From the NCBI GenBank assembly GCA_946482595.1, contig CAMLSD010000028.1, positions 1 through 45,077 of the forward strand: a DNA stretch of 45,077 nucleotides. Reading direction: 5' to 3'. Both the position numbers and the translations under genes were made by a program. The notes below the pieces were generated by a model that saw only the letters and a program-made list of their open reading frames with translations, was not told where the DNA came from and did not search any database. This document shows, in pieces, positions 9,368 through 17,599 of this stretch. The first letter of the stretch is position 1. Every line of letters starts with the position of its first letter. The DNA is from an uncultured Comamonadaceae bacterium. GTDB taxonomy: Bacteria > Pseudomonadota > Gammaproteobacteria > Burkholderiales > Burkholderiaceae.

Positions 9368-9395
9368 GTGTCACGTGCGCGACATGTTGTGACAC
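9368..9395 (+). promoter_or_regulatory. Inverted-repeat operator candidate upstream of the hydrolase-GNAT gene
   Basis: GTGTCAC (9368-9374) and GTGACAC (9389-9395) are perfect inverted copies with centres 21 bases apart, two helical turns. They lie 40 bases before the ATG at 9435 in the only AT-richer part of the gap. This fits a dimeric regulator site, but the regulator is unknown. Confidence 0.45.
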
Positions 9396-9434
9396 TAAGT
9401 TCGCCAGATTTTTCACGTTTGGCGTGTCATAGCG

Positions 9435-10898
9435 ATGCAGACAGTGGGGACACTACCCGGGTCGTCCGGGCACTACTGGAACAAGACACCGTTCCGTTCG
9501 TACCTGTTCAACGCGTTTTCGCTGCTGCTGCCTTGCGGCGAGCAGTTCGTGATCCGGGCCATGCAGGACGCCGCCGCGCGCCTGCCCGAAGATGCAGCGC
9601 TGCGCGGGGCGGTGGCCGCATTTGTTCGTGAAGAACAGGCGCACCAGCGAGCCCATCGCCACTACAACCTGCAGCTGGCCCGGCAGGGCTATGACGCGCA
9701 GGCGCTGGAGGAGCGCATTGCGCGGGCTGTTCAGGCGCTGGACGCTCGCTTGGACTGGCGCGAGCGGCTGGCGCTGGCCGCCGCGCTGGAATACCTCACG
9801 GCGCTGGTGTCGCGCCAGGCGCTGAGGGGCGGCTGGCTGGTGAACGACACCTCCCGCGAGTCGCGCCTGTGGCATTGGCATTGCGAGGAAGAACTGGCCC
9901 ACCATGGCGTGGCCCTGCGCCTGCTGCATGAGACGGGTGAGGTGGGCCCTGCGCGTCGTCTGGGCCTGTACTGGCTGGCGTCCGTGATCCTGCTGGCGGA
10001 TGTGGCGCGGCACATCGCGGACTTTGCCCGCACCGACCGTGCGCGTGGCTGGCTCGGGCGGGGCGAGGTGGTGCGCTCGACGGCAGCGTTCGTGCTGCGA
10101 CAGGGCCTGGACCTGGTGCGGCTGGCGGGTGGCTGGCTGGCGTACGCCTTGCCCCTGCGCTGGGTGGTGCAACGGGCAGCGCCGGACGTCCCGCGGTCCG
10201 CACACATCGAGGTCCGACTGCTGCGCGCCGACGACATTCCCGCCTTGCTGGCGCTGGAGCACAAGAAATGGGACGACGCCCAGGCCGCCGATGAGCACGC
10301 GATGGCGCAGCGCATGGCAGCCCATCCGTCCTTGCGCGTCGGCGCGTTCTGCGCCCGCACCGGGGAGGCACTGGCGTCGCTGTTCCTCAAGCCCATCTCG
10401 GCGGCACAGGTGCAGGCCGCGCGCAGCTGGGCCGACTGCGCTCGGCCGATGCCCTCAGGCACCGGCAGCAACTCGGCCTGCCGCGACCTGTTCGGCATCA
10501 GCCTGAGCAGCATTCGTGCCGAGGCGGTCGATGCGATCCTGGCGTACTTCTGGCCCCGCGCACTGAAGGGCGGGTGGCGCCACATCTACCTCGGGTCACC
10601 GGTGCCGGGGCTGGCGCGCTGGCGTGACCGCAACCCTGATCGTCCCGTGTGCGCACAGGCTTACGTGCAGGCCCGACGCAGGGGCATGCCCCAGGATCCC
10701 CAGCTGCGCTACTACTGGCGCAAGGGTTTCAGGACCATCGTGGCCTGCAGGCCTGACTACTTTCCCCACCCGGCGTCGCTCGACTACGGCGTTGTGCTGA
10801 GGGGCCGGATTCCGCTGGCGTCATGGGCCCCCTTGTGGCGGCTCGTGCCGCTCGCATGGCTGCAGGGGCTGGGGCGGTGGCTGGCCGCAGTGCGGTGA
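9435..10898 (+). CDS. Fusion of metal-dependent hydrolase domain and GNAT-like acetyltransferase domain
   Basis: A 487-residue two-part protein. Residues of about 12-240 match the predicted metal-dependent hydrolase family (Pfam PF10118 type), with FNAFSLLLPCGEQFVI, a Glu/His-rich helix FVREEQAHQRAHRHYN and WHWHCEEELAHHGVA, which look like di-metal ligands. Residues of about 250-430 look like a GNAT fold, opening with HIEVRLLRADDIPALLALE and containing HIYLGSPVPGLARW and DPQLRYYWRKGF. The tail ends in DYGVVLRGRIPL. I do not know the reaction; the architecture suggests acyl transfer combined with hydrolysis. It stands alone between two operons. No strong ribosome binding site precedes ATG 9435. 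Confidence 0.72.
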   Translation: MQTVGTLPGSSGHYWNKTPFRSYLFNAFSLLLPCGEQFVIRAMQDAAARLPEDAALRGAVAAFVREEQAHQRAHRHYNLQLARQGYDAQALEERIARAVQALDARLDWRERLALAAALEYLTALVSRQALRGGWLVNDTSRESRLWHWHCEEELAHHGVALRLLHETGEVGPARRLGLYWLASVILLADVARHIADFARTDRARGWLGRGEVVRSTAAFVLRQGLDLVRLAGGWLAYALPLRWVVQRAAPDVPRSAHIEVRLLRADDIPALLALEHKKWDDAQAADEHAMAQRMAAHPSLRVGAFCARTGEALASLFLKPISAAQVQAARSWADCARPMPSGTGSNSACRDLFGISLSSIRAEAVDAILAYFWPRALKGGWRHIYLGSPVPGLARWRDRNPDRPVCAQAYVQARRRGMPQDPQLRYYWRKGFRTIVACRPDYFPHPASLDYGVVLRGRIPLASWAPLWRLVPLAWLQGLGRWLAAVR

Positions 10899-10976
10899 GG
10901 GTCACCTGTCTCGTGCCGTGACGGCGCCGCCCATGCCACGACCGCTACCGCCACCGCTGACGCACCGCGCCACCGC

Positions 10977-11987
10977 TCACTTCAGCCAGTGGCGGATGCG
11001 TGCGCCCAGCGCTTCGCGGCTGATGCCGTATCGGTCATGCAGGGTGGGCAGGGCCCCGGCGTCGAGAAAGGCGTCGGGCAGCCCGGCGAGCTGGAAGCCG
11101 GCCGGCTGGACCCGATGGCGCAGCAGCGCGCTGGCGACCGCTTCGCCCAGGCCACCGATCACCGAGTGGTTCTCGGCCACCACCACGAGTCGGTGCCGAA
11201 AGCGAACCGCTTCCACGATGGTGGCCTCATCCAGTGGCTTGATCGTCGGGCAGTGCAGCACGGCCACGCCGACCTTGTCTCGGGCCAGGTCGGCGGCCAC
11301 CTCCAGCGCACGCATGGTCAGGATGCCGCTGGAGATCACCAGCACGTCGGCGCCGTCGCGCAACAGCTTGGCCCGGCCGAGCTCGAAGCGGTAGCCCTCG
11401 ATCTCGTCGAGCACCAGGGGCACCTGGCCGCGCAGCAGCCGCATGTACACCGGGCCAGGGTGCTGTGCGATCTGAGGCACCGCCTGCTCGATGTCGAGCG
11501 CATCGCACGGGTCGACGATGGTCAGCCCCGGCACGCCACGCATCATGGCCAGGTCTTCGGTGGCCTGATGGCTGGGGCCGTAACCGGTGGTCAGCCCCGG
11601 CAAGGCGCAGCAGATCTTGACGTTCAGGTTCTCTTCCGCGATCACCTGATGGATGAAGTCGTACGCACGCCGGGTGCCGAAGACGGCATAGGTGGTCGCA
11701 AAGGGCACCAGCCCTTCCTTGGCCATGCCGCCGGCCGCGCCCATCAGCAGCTGTTCGGCCATGCCCATCTGGAAAAAGCGCTCGGGGTAGGCCTGGGCAA
11801 AGAGGTGCAGGTCGGTGTACTTGGCGAGGTCGGCCGTGAGGCCCACGACCTCGGGACGGGTCGCGGCATACTCGACCAGGGCCTTGCCGAAGGGCGCAGC
11901 CCGGACCCGCTGGCCTTCGCTTGCGATCGAGGCGATCATCGCCGAGGTGGTGAGGCGGGGCTTCTTGTCTGCGATGGCGGTGTTCAC
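10977..11987 (-). CDS. Split transketolase, C-terminal subunit
   Basis: A 336-residue protein matching the pyrimidine-binding and C-terminal domains of transketolase. The catalytic Glu that activates thiamine diphosphate is in FFQMGMAEQ (Glu78). LTADLAKYTDLHLF, GLTTGYGPSHQATEDLAMMRG and VVAENHSVIGGLGEAVA are typical of the second half. It starts with GTG at 11987, overlapping the stop of the N-terminal subunit (GTGA), so the two halves are probably made in equal amounts as a heteromer. Split transketolases are often dedicated to unusual sugars rather than the pentose phosphate pathway. It ends a six-gene TRAP/SDR operon. Confidence 0.9.
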   Translation of the reverse strand: MNTAIADKKPRLTTSAMIASIASEGQRVRAAPFGKALVEYAATRPEVVGLTADLAKYTDLHLFAQAYPERFFQMGMAEQLLMGAAGGMAKEGLVPFATTYAVFGTRRAYDFIHQVIAEENLNVKICCALPGLTTGYGPSHQATEDLAMMRGVPGLTIVDPCDALDIEQAVPQIAQHPGPVYMRLLRGQVPLVLDEIEGYRFELGRAKLLRDGADVLVISSGILTMRALEVAADLARDKVGVAVLHCPTIKPLDEATIVEAVRFRHRLVVVAENHSVIGGLGEAVASALLRHRVQPAGFQLAGLPDAFLDAGALPTLHDRYGISREALGARIRHWLK

Positions 11988-12832
11988 GCGCGGGCTCCTT
12001 CGGGCTGGGTCTGGTCGAGGATGGACAGCGCCTGCTGCCATTCGGGCGGGTCGACGCGGATGAAGTGGTTCTTCTCGCGCTGTTCGAGGAAGGGCACACC
12101 CCTGCCCATCAAGGTGTTGAACAGGATCACCCTCGGCTGTCGGGCGGGCAGGGCACGGGCGGTGTCGAAGGCGTCACGCACCTGCGCGAGGTCATTGCCG
12201 TCGATGCGCTGGACGTGCCAGCCGAACGCCGCCCACTTGTCGGCCAGCGGCTCGAAGCCGAGCACCTTGCCGGACGGGCCGTCCGCCTGCTGGTTGTTGA
12301 TGTCGACCAGGCAGATCAGGTTGTCCAGGCCGTGGTGCGCGGCGGACAGCGCGGCCTCCCAGGTCGAGCCTTCGTCAAGCTCGCCGTCGGACATGGAGTT
12401 GTAGACGAAGGCGGGGTTGTTCTTCCGCTTCAGCGCGAGCGCGATGCCCACGCCGATCACCAGGCCTTGGCCGAGCGAGCCGCCCGAGATCTCCATGCCC
12501 GGCGTGTAGCACGCCATGCCGGACATCGGCAGCCGGCTGTCGTCGCTGCCGTAGGTCTCCAGTTCGGCTTCGGGGATGATGCCGGCCTCGATCAGGGCAG
12601 CATAGTGGGCGATCGCGTAGTGGCCGTGTGACAGCAGGAAGCGGTCGCGGCCCTCCCACTCGGGCTCGGCCGGCCGCAGGTTGAGGGCGTGGCGATAGGC
12701 CACGGCCAGCACGTCAGCCCAGCCCAGTGCCTGGCCGATGTAGCCCTGGCCCTGGACTTCTCCCATGCGCACGGCCAGCCGGCGGATGCGCCAGGCGGCA
12801 CCGCGCAGGGCCAGGAGTGAAAACTCGGTCAT
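11984..12832 (-). CDS. Split transketolase, N-terminal subunit
   Basis: A 282-residue protein equal to the diphosphate-binding domain of transketolase. The thiamine diphosphate motif runs from SDGE (148-151) to DINN (177-180), with Ser in place of the usual first Gly, which is common in split forms. SHGHYAIAHYAALIEAG and SGGSLGQGLVIGVGIA are further conserved segments. ATG 12832 follows CCAAGGAGCATTTC, a strong ribosome binding site; the longer reading frame upstream has none. It is followed by the C-terminal half through a GTGA overlap and preceded by the TRAP large permease by 28 bases. Confidence 0.9.
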   Translation of the reverse strand: MTEFSLLALRGAAWRIRRLAVRMGEVQGQGYIGQALGWADVLAVAYRHALNLRPAEPEWEGRDRFLLSHGHYAIAHYAALIEAGIIPEAELETYGSDDSRLPMSGMACYTPGMEISGGSLGQGLVIGVGIALALKRKNNPAFVYNSMSDGELDEGSTWEAALSAAHHGLDNLICLVDINNQQADGPSGKVLGFEPLADKWAAFGWHVQRIDGNDLAQVRDAFDTARALPARQPRVILFNTLMGRGVPFLEQREKNHFIRVDPPEWQQALSILDQTQPEGARA

Positions 12833-12860
12833 GAAATGCTCCTTGGAGGAATGGAGGGGG

Positions 12861-14120
12861 TCACTTGAGGATCGAGGCCGGCACATACGACACGAGTGCC
12901 AGCACACTGAAGGCGACCAGGTAGAACGGGCCCAGCTCGCGCACCGTGTGGCCGACCTTGACCTTGGCCAGCGCGCTGGTGATGAAAAGCGTGGTGCCCA
13001 CGGGCGGCGTGTACAGGCCGATGGCGAGGTTCACGACCATCATGATTCCGAGCTGCGTCATGTCCATGCCGACCGCATTGGCCAGGGGCACGAACACCGG
13101 CGTGAGCAGCAGCACGGCGGCCGGCAGGTCGATGAACATGCCGAGGAACAGCATCATCGCGTTCATCAGCAGGATCACCAGCCAAGCGGCGTGCACATGC
13201 TCCTGCACCCAGTGCGCAATGCCTTGCGGCATCTGGTCGAAGGTGAGCAGCCAGCCGATGGCGGCCGAGGCCATGATCACCAGAAGCACCACCCCCGTGG
13301 CCAGGCCGGCATGCACCACCGCGTTGTGCAGGCGCTGCCAGCCCAGGTCGCGGTAGATCACGGCGGACACGAGCCCGGCGTACAGCGTCGAGAGCACGGC
13401 CACTTCGGTGGGCGTGGCGATGCCGAAGCGCAGGAACACGATGATGAGGACCGGCAGCACGACGGCAGGCGACGCGTACGAGAGGTGGCGACGAAAGGCC
13501 CGGGCATCGAAGCGCGTGGTGTCACGCGGGAAGTTGCGGCGACGCCCGACCCACCAGCAGGCGACCATGAACCCACCGCACATCAGCATGCCGGGCAGCA
13601 CACCGGCAACGAACAGCTCGGCGATCGAGGCGTTGGACGTGAGCGCGAACAGGATCAACGGGATGGACGGCGGAATCAGGATGTCGATCGTGGCGGCGGC
13701 GGCAAGCGTTGCGGCCGAGAACGCGGCCGGGTAGCCCAGGCGCTTGTGCCAGGGAATCAGCAGCGAGCCGATGGCCGAGGCGTCCGCCACCGCCGAGCCC
13801 GACACCCCGCCGAACAGCGTGGACGACAGCACCCCCACCTGGGCAGGGCCGCCGTGAAACCGCCCGATCAGGGCCGACAGCACGCCCACCAGCGCCTCGC
13901 CGAGCTTGCCGCCCATCATCAGCGTGCCCGTCAGCATGAAAAAGGGGATCGCGATCAACGGGAAGCTCTGCACCTGGGCCACCATCTGCTGCACCAGCAG
14001 GTCCAGTGGCACCCGCTCGGACGTGGCGGCGGCGGCCATGGCGGCCACCAGCAGCGCATGGGCGATGGGCATGGCCGACACCGCGGCCAGCATGAAGACG
14101 ATCAGGATCAATGCACTCAT
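12861..14120 (-). CDS. TRAP transporter large permease (DctM family)
   Basis: A 419-residue, very hydrophobic protein with about twelve helices, the TRAP-T large membrane subunit that carries the transport path. Typical stretches are FPLIAIPFFMLTGTLM, GGVSGSAVADASAIGSLLIP and IGLYTPPVGTTLFI. It uses an ion gradient, usually Na+, to import the ligand handed over by the binding protein encoded upstream. The start follows GAGGAACCGTC. Gaps to the small permease (23 bases) and the transketolase subunit (28 bases) support one transcript. Confidence 0.93.
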   Translation of the reverse strand: MSALILIVFMLAAVSAMPIAHALLVAAMAAAATSERVPLDLLVQQMVAQVQSFPLIAIPFFMLTGTLMMGGKLGEALVGVLSALIGRFHGGPAQVGVLSSTLFGGVSGSAVADASAIGSLLIPWHKRLGYPAAFSAATLAAAATIDILIPPSIPLILFALTSNASIAELFVAGVLPGMLMCGGFMVACWWVGRRRNFPRDTTRFDARAFRRHLSYASPAVVLPVLIIVFLRFGIATPTEVAVLSTLYAGLVSAVIYRDLGWQRLHNAVVHAGLATGVVLLVIMASAAIGWLLTFDQMPQGIAHWVQEHVHAAWLVILLMNAMMLFLGMFIDLPAAVLLLTPVFVPLANAVGMDMTQLGIMMVVNLAIGLYTPPVGTTLFITSALAKVKVGHTVRELGPFYLVAFSVLALVSYVPASILK

Positions 14121-14143
14121 GACGGTTCCTCAGGTTCGGGCGA

Positions 14144-14671
14144 TCACCAGTGCGCCGCCGGCAGCGCGGGTTCGTCGTTCGACCGGGCTGACACCGGCTG
14201 GCGCCAGGTGTGCCAGGCCGACTGCAGCGCCAGCACGCCCAGCAGTGCCATGCCCGTCATCACGCAGGCGTAGGTGATGGAGCCGGGCAACTGCAGGATG
14301 GGTGTCTTCTCGTCATGCACGATCTCCAGCATGCGGAAGGTGGCCACGGCCAGCGTGGCGTACAGCCCGGTGACCGTCAGCCAGGCCAGCGTGGCCACGG
14401 CACGCCGGGCCGGCGCCGGCAGTGCGTCCATCAGGAAGGTCGTGGCAATGTGTGCCCCGTGCTGCGCCGCGATCACGACACCCGCCACCACCAGCCAGGG
14501 GAACAGCAGCTCCGGCACCTCGTTGGCCCATTGCAGGCTGGAGCCGGTGATGTAGCGCAGCGCGGTGTTCGCCACCAGGATCACGAAGATCACGCTGGTG
14601 GACAACCACAGCACCACACTGCAGATGCCGGTGATGGCACGTTCGATGAAGCTCGACTCGGCTGTTTTCAT
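14144..14671 (-). CDS. TRAP transporter small permease (DctQ family)
   Basis: A 175-residue four-helix membrane protein. LQWANEVPELLFPWLVVAG (with the ANE..L.....W signature) is the classic DctQ motif, near residues 45-65. It pairs with the large permease encoded downstream. The ATG follows CAGGAGACAGAC. The order P-Q-M is the common one for TRAP operons. Confidence 0.92.
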   Translation of the reverse strand: MKTAESSFIERAITGICSVVLWLSTSVIFVILVANTALRYITGSSLQWANEVPELLFPWLVVAGVVIAAQHGAHIATTFLMDALPAPARRAVATLAWLTVTGLYATLAVATFRMLEIVHDEKTPILQLPGSITYACVMTGMALLGVLALQSAWHTWRQPVSARSNDEPALPAAHW

Positions 14672-14722
14672 GTCTGTCTCCTGGGGTGGGGCGCAGCGGG
14701 TGCGGTGGTCGCGGCGGGTGCG

Positions 14723-15712
14723 CTAGTGGGCCTGCGCCGCGGCGACGACCTTCTTCACGTACGCCCCGATCGGGCCGGCCTCCCACTTGGCCACGACCTC
14801 GGTGGTCGCCTTGGCAAAGGCTGCCTTGTCCGGCGTGGTGACCTGCACGCCCTTGGCCTTGAGTTCGGCGAGCAGCTTCTCGTCGGCCTCGGCGGAGAGC
14901 CGGCGCTGCAAGGTGGTGGCCTCGGCCGCGGCCTCCTGGATGAGCTTGCGGTCGGCGTCGGACAGGCGGTCCCAGCTGCGCTTGCTCATCAGGAAGGGCG
15001 TCATCTGGAACTGGTGGTTGGTCATCGCGAGGTGCTTCTGCACCTCGTACAGCTTGCTCGCATGGAAGTTGACGAGCGGGTTCTCCTGGCCGTCGACCAC
15101 ACCCTGCTGGAGCGCCACGTAGAGCTCGGCGAACTTGATCTGCTGCGACTCCGCCCCCAGCGCCTTCATGATGTCCACCAGCGTGGCATCGGGCGGCACG
15201 CGCATCTTCAGGCCCTTGAGGTCTTCGGGCTTGTGGATCGGGCGCTTGCCGTTGGTCATCTGTCGGATGCCGTTATCCCAGGTGCCCAGCAGCACCAGGC
15301 CCTTGTCGGCCGACCGGTCCGCCAGCTCCTTGCCAAGCGCGCCGTCGAGCAGCTTGAACGCTGCAGCCGGGCTGGCAAACAGGAAGGGCATGCCGAAGGC
15401 CGCGTACTCGGGCACGGCATTGGCCACGGCGCCCTGGGAGTTGGCGCTCAGGTCGAGCGCGCCGGTGCGCAGCGCGGTGACCATGGCCGCGTCGTCGCCG
15501 AGCTGGGCGGACGGTGCCACCTGGACCTCGATGCGACCACCGGACCGGGCCTTCACGGCCTCGGCAAACTTCACGGCCGCTTCATGCCGCGGATTGCCGA
15601 TGGCCGCGCCATGGCCCAGCGTGAGCTTGACGGACTGCGCCTGGACGGCGGTGGCGCACAACACGCCGGTGGCTGCGGCCAGCACGGTGCGAAGAAAGGT
15701 CTGACGGTTCAT
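14723..15712 (-). CDS. TRAP transporter substrate-binding protein (DctP family)
   Basis: A 329-residue secreted protein with a signal peptide (FLRTVLAAATGVLCATAVQAQ). The mature region contains KLTLGHGAAIGNPRHEAAVKFAE, LKGLKMRVPPDATLVDIMKALGA (the DctP Arg that binds a ligand carboxylate is expected within KMRVP) and ALQQGVVDGQENPLVNF. The conserved Arg suggests an acidic ligand such as a sugar acid or keto acid, although some members bind polyols. The ATG follows CAGGAGACACCCCC. It is the second gene of the SDR/TRAP/transketolase operon. Confidence 0.93.
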   Translation of the reverse strand: MNRQTFLRTVLAAATGVLCATAVQAQSVKLTLGHGAAIGNPRHEAAVKFAEAVKARSGGRIEVQVAPSAQLGDDAAMVTALRTGALDLSANSQGAVANAVPEYAAFGMPFLFASPAAAFKLLDGALGKELADRSADKGLVLLGTWDNGIRQMTNGKRPIHKPEDLKGLKMRVPPDATLVDIMKALGAESQQIKFAELYVALQQGVVDGQENPLVNFHASKLYEVQKHLAMTNHQFQMTPFLMSKRSWDRLSDADRKLIQEAAAEATTLQRRLSAEADEKLLAELKAKGVQVTTPDKAAFAKATTEVVAKWEAGPIGAYVKKVVAAAQAH

Positions 15713-15750
15713 GGGGGGTGTCTCCTGGTTGTGGATGGGGCAGATGGGGG

Positions 15751-16500
15751 TCAGTGGATCAGCATGCCGCCGTTCACATCGAGCGTGATGCCGGTGCAGT
15801 AGGCCGAAAGCCCGCTGGCCAGAAACACGCAGGCGCCGGCCACGTCGTCGGCACGGCCCAGGCGGTTCAGCGGGATCGTCTCGGCGATCTCCTGCTTGCG
15901 CTCGGGGGTCAGCTTGCCTTGTGTGATGTCGGTCTCGATCAGGCCCGGGGTGATGCAGTTGACGCGGATGCCTTCGGCGCCGAACTCACGCGCCATCGCG
16001 CGAGCCAGGCCCAGCACACCGGCCTTGGCTGCCGAGTAATGCGGGCCGCCGAAGATGCCGCCACCCCGCTGGGCCGACACCGACGAGATGCAGACGATCG
16101 AGCCGCAGCGCTGCTCGCGCATGGCCGGCAGGGCGGCCTGCGACATGTGCAGCGTGCCGCGCAGGCTGACGTCGAGGATGCGGTCGTAGTCCGCATCGGT
16201 GATCTCCAGCGTCTTCACGGGCTGCGTGATGCCGGCGTTGTTGACGAGCACGTCGATGCGGCCGAAGGCCTTCAGCACGGCCGCCGCGGCGGCCTCGCAC
16301 GAGGCCTTGTCGGTCACGTCGGCGACCAGGCCGAGGTGGGCATCACCCAGCCGTGCCGCGGCGGCGGCCGGCTCGGCCCGCGCGAGGTCGAGGATGACGA
16401 CCTTCGCGCCCTGGGCGGCCATCTGGCGGGCCGTTGCAAATCCGAGGCCGTTGAGTCCGGCACCGCCGGTGATCACGGCAACCTTGTCCTTGAGCAGCAT
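15751..16500 (-). CDS. SDR family NAD(P)-dependent oxidoreductase
   Basis: A 249-residue classical short-chain dehydrogenase. TGGAGLNGLG (residues 11-20) binds the cofactor, followed by LVNNAGI, a catalytic Ser in ISSVSAQRGG and Tyr-x-x-x-Lys in PHYSAAKAG, and a C-terminal CTGITLDVNGG. The DLAR after strand 2 favours NAD. I chose ATG 16500 because GGAG stands nine bases before it; an in-frame ATG at 16515 adds five residues but lacks a ribosome binding site. As first gene of the TRAP/transketolase operon it probably oxidises the imported hydroxy compound to a ketone that transketolase can cleave. Confidence 0.9.
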   Translation of the reverse strand: MLLKDKVAVITGGAGLNGLGFATARQMAAQGAKVVILDLARAEPAAAAARLGDAHLGLVADVTDKASCEAAAAAVLKAFGRIDVLVNNAGITQPVKTLEITDADYDRILDVSLRGTLHMSQAALPAMREQRCGSIVCISSVSAQRGGGIFGGPHYSAAKAGVLGLARAMAREFGAEGIRVNCITPGLIETDITQGKLTPERKQEIAETIPLNRLGRADDVAGACVFLASGLSAYCTGITLDVNGGMLIH

Positions 16501-16607
16501 GTCATCGATCTCCATGAAGGCTTGAGTGAGGGACCGCGGCGCGGGATCAGGACAGGTGCGCGGCGGATGTCTCGAATGGTGGGATCGGACGAGGCTGATG
16601 GCAAACG

Positions 16608-16640
16608 ATGATTCGTCAGGCTAAGATGACGATCCGTCAT
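16608..16640. promoter_or_regulatory. Palindromic operator candidate between SDR operon and LysR gene
   Basis: ATGACG-ATC-CGTCAT (16626-16640) is a perfect palindrome. A second, weaker element TGA-TTCG-TCA lies at 16609-16618, with centres about 20 bases apart. Both sit in the 160-base gap between the divergent SDR operon and the LysR gene, just before the LysR ribosome binding site. This is where a LysR-type regulator would bind to control both directions. Confidence 0.55.
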
Positions 16641-16660
16641 GAAATGCGGGGGTGAACCCT

Positions 16661-17563
16661 ATGCCTGCGATCCCGCCGGTGTCGAACCTGCTGGCCTTCG
16701 AAGCGGTTGCGCGTCGGCGCAGCTTTGCGCTTGCCGCGGCCGAGCTGCACCTCACCCCGTCGGCCATCAGCCATCAGGTGTCACGCCTCGAACAGGAGCT
16801 GGGCGTGCGCCTGTTCGAGCGCAGTGCGCATGGTGTGCGGCTGAGCGACGCCGGCGCACGCTACCTCGAGCGCGTGGCCGGTGCGCTGGCGGCGATCGCC
16901 AGTGCGACCGAAGACCTGCGTCAGGGCGTGGGCAACAGCCTGTATGTGCACTCAGCGCCATCCATCGCGAGCCTGTGGCTCATGCCACGACTCAGACGGT
17001 TCGCGCAGGCGCATCCGGAGATCTCGCTGAACCTGTCCGCGGCACACACCCACAGCGATTTCGCGCTCGGCCAGGCCGACATCGACATCCGCTATGGCGT
17101 GCCGCAGTGGGGCGACCTGGTGGTCGAGCCGCTTTTCGAGGAGCGCATCGTGCCGCTGGCCAGCCCGGCCTTCATCCGCGAGCACCGCCTCAAGCACATC
17201 GCTCAACTCCTGGAGGTGCCGCTGATCCAGAGCAACGTCAGTGTCGTGCAGTGGTCGGACTGGCTGAATGCCTACTCCGATCGCCGCGCACCCGAACGGT
17301 ATGCACTGCGTTTCGACCGCGCGCAGATGTCGCTGGACGCGGCCACCCAGGGCCTGGGCGTGGCGCTGGAGAGCGCGATGAATGCCGGCCTGCACCTGGC
17401 CGACGGCCGGCTCAAGCCGGTGTTCGGTCTCGACAAGGCGATTCGCGTGAAGGCGCACTTTGTGGTGTATCCCGCGCGGCATGCCCGCCGCCCCGCGGTG
17501 GAGGCCTTCCTGAGCTGGATCCACGGTGAGGCCGCCCGGTCGGAAGCTGGACGAGGCGCCTGA
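16661..17563 (+). CDS. LysR-type regulator (GcvA-like) of the SDR/TRAP/transketolase operon
   Basis: A 300-residue LysR regulator. The winged helix-turn-helix covers about residues 6-64 (RSFALAAAELHLTPSAISHQ), followed by a linker helix and an effector domain beginning LYVHSAPSIASLWLMPRL. The text SAISHQVSRLEQELGVRLFER is typical of the GcvA/AmpR branch. I chose ATG 16661 because GGGGGTGA lies five bases upstream; GTG 16652 is the alternative. It is divergent from the six-gene operon and ends convergent with the binding protein at 17600. The ligand is unknown, presumably the transported compound or a catabolite. Confidence 0.92.
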   Translation: MPAIPPVSNLLAFEAVARRRSFALAAAELHLTPSAISHQVSRLEQELGVRLFERSAHGVRLSDAGARYLERVAGALAAIASATEDLRQGVGNSLYVHSAPSIASLWLMPRLRRFAQAHPEISLNLSAAHTHSDFALGQADIDIRYGVPQWGDLVVEPLFEERIVPLASPAFIREHRLKHIAQLLEVPLIQSNVSVVQWSDWLNAYSDRRAPERYALRFDRAQMSLDAATQGLGVALESAMNAGLHLADGRLKPVFGLDKAIRVKAHFVVYPARHARRPAVEAFLSWIHGEAARSEAGRGA

Positions 17564-17599
17564 GCGGGTTGCCGCAGCCGCCACGGCCATGGACCGGGC

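Noticed and set aside
12765..14273. 502-codon open frame on the plus strand
   Set aside because: Antisense to the TRAP permease genes; His/Gln/Arg-rich without conserved motifs.
17561..17586. Fourth copy of the 25-bp stop-anchored repeat after the LysR gene
   Set aside because: TGAGCGGGTTG...CCGCCACGG looks similar, but the TGTGAACG core is missing and spacing differs.
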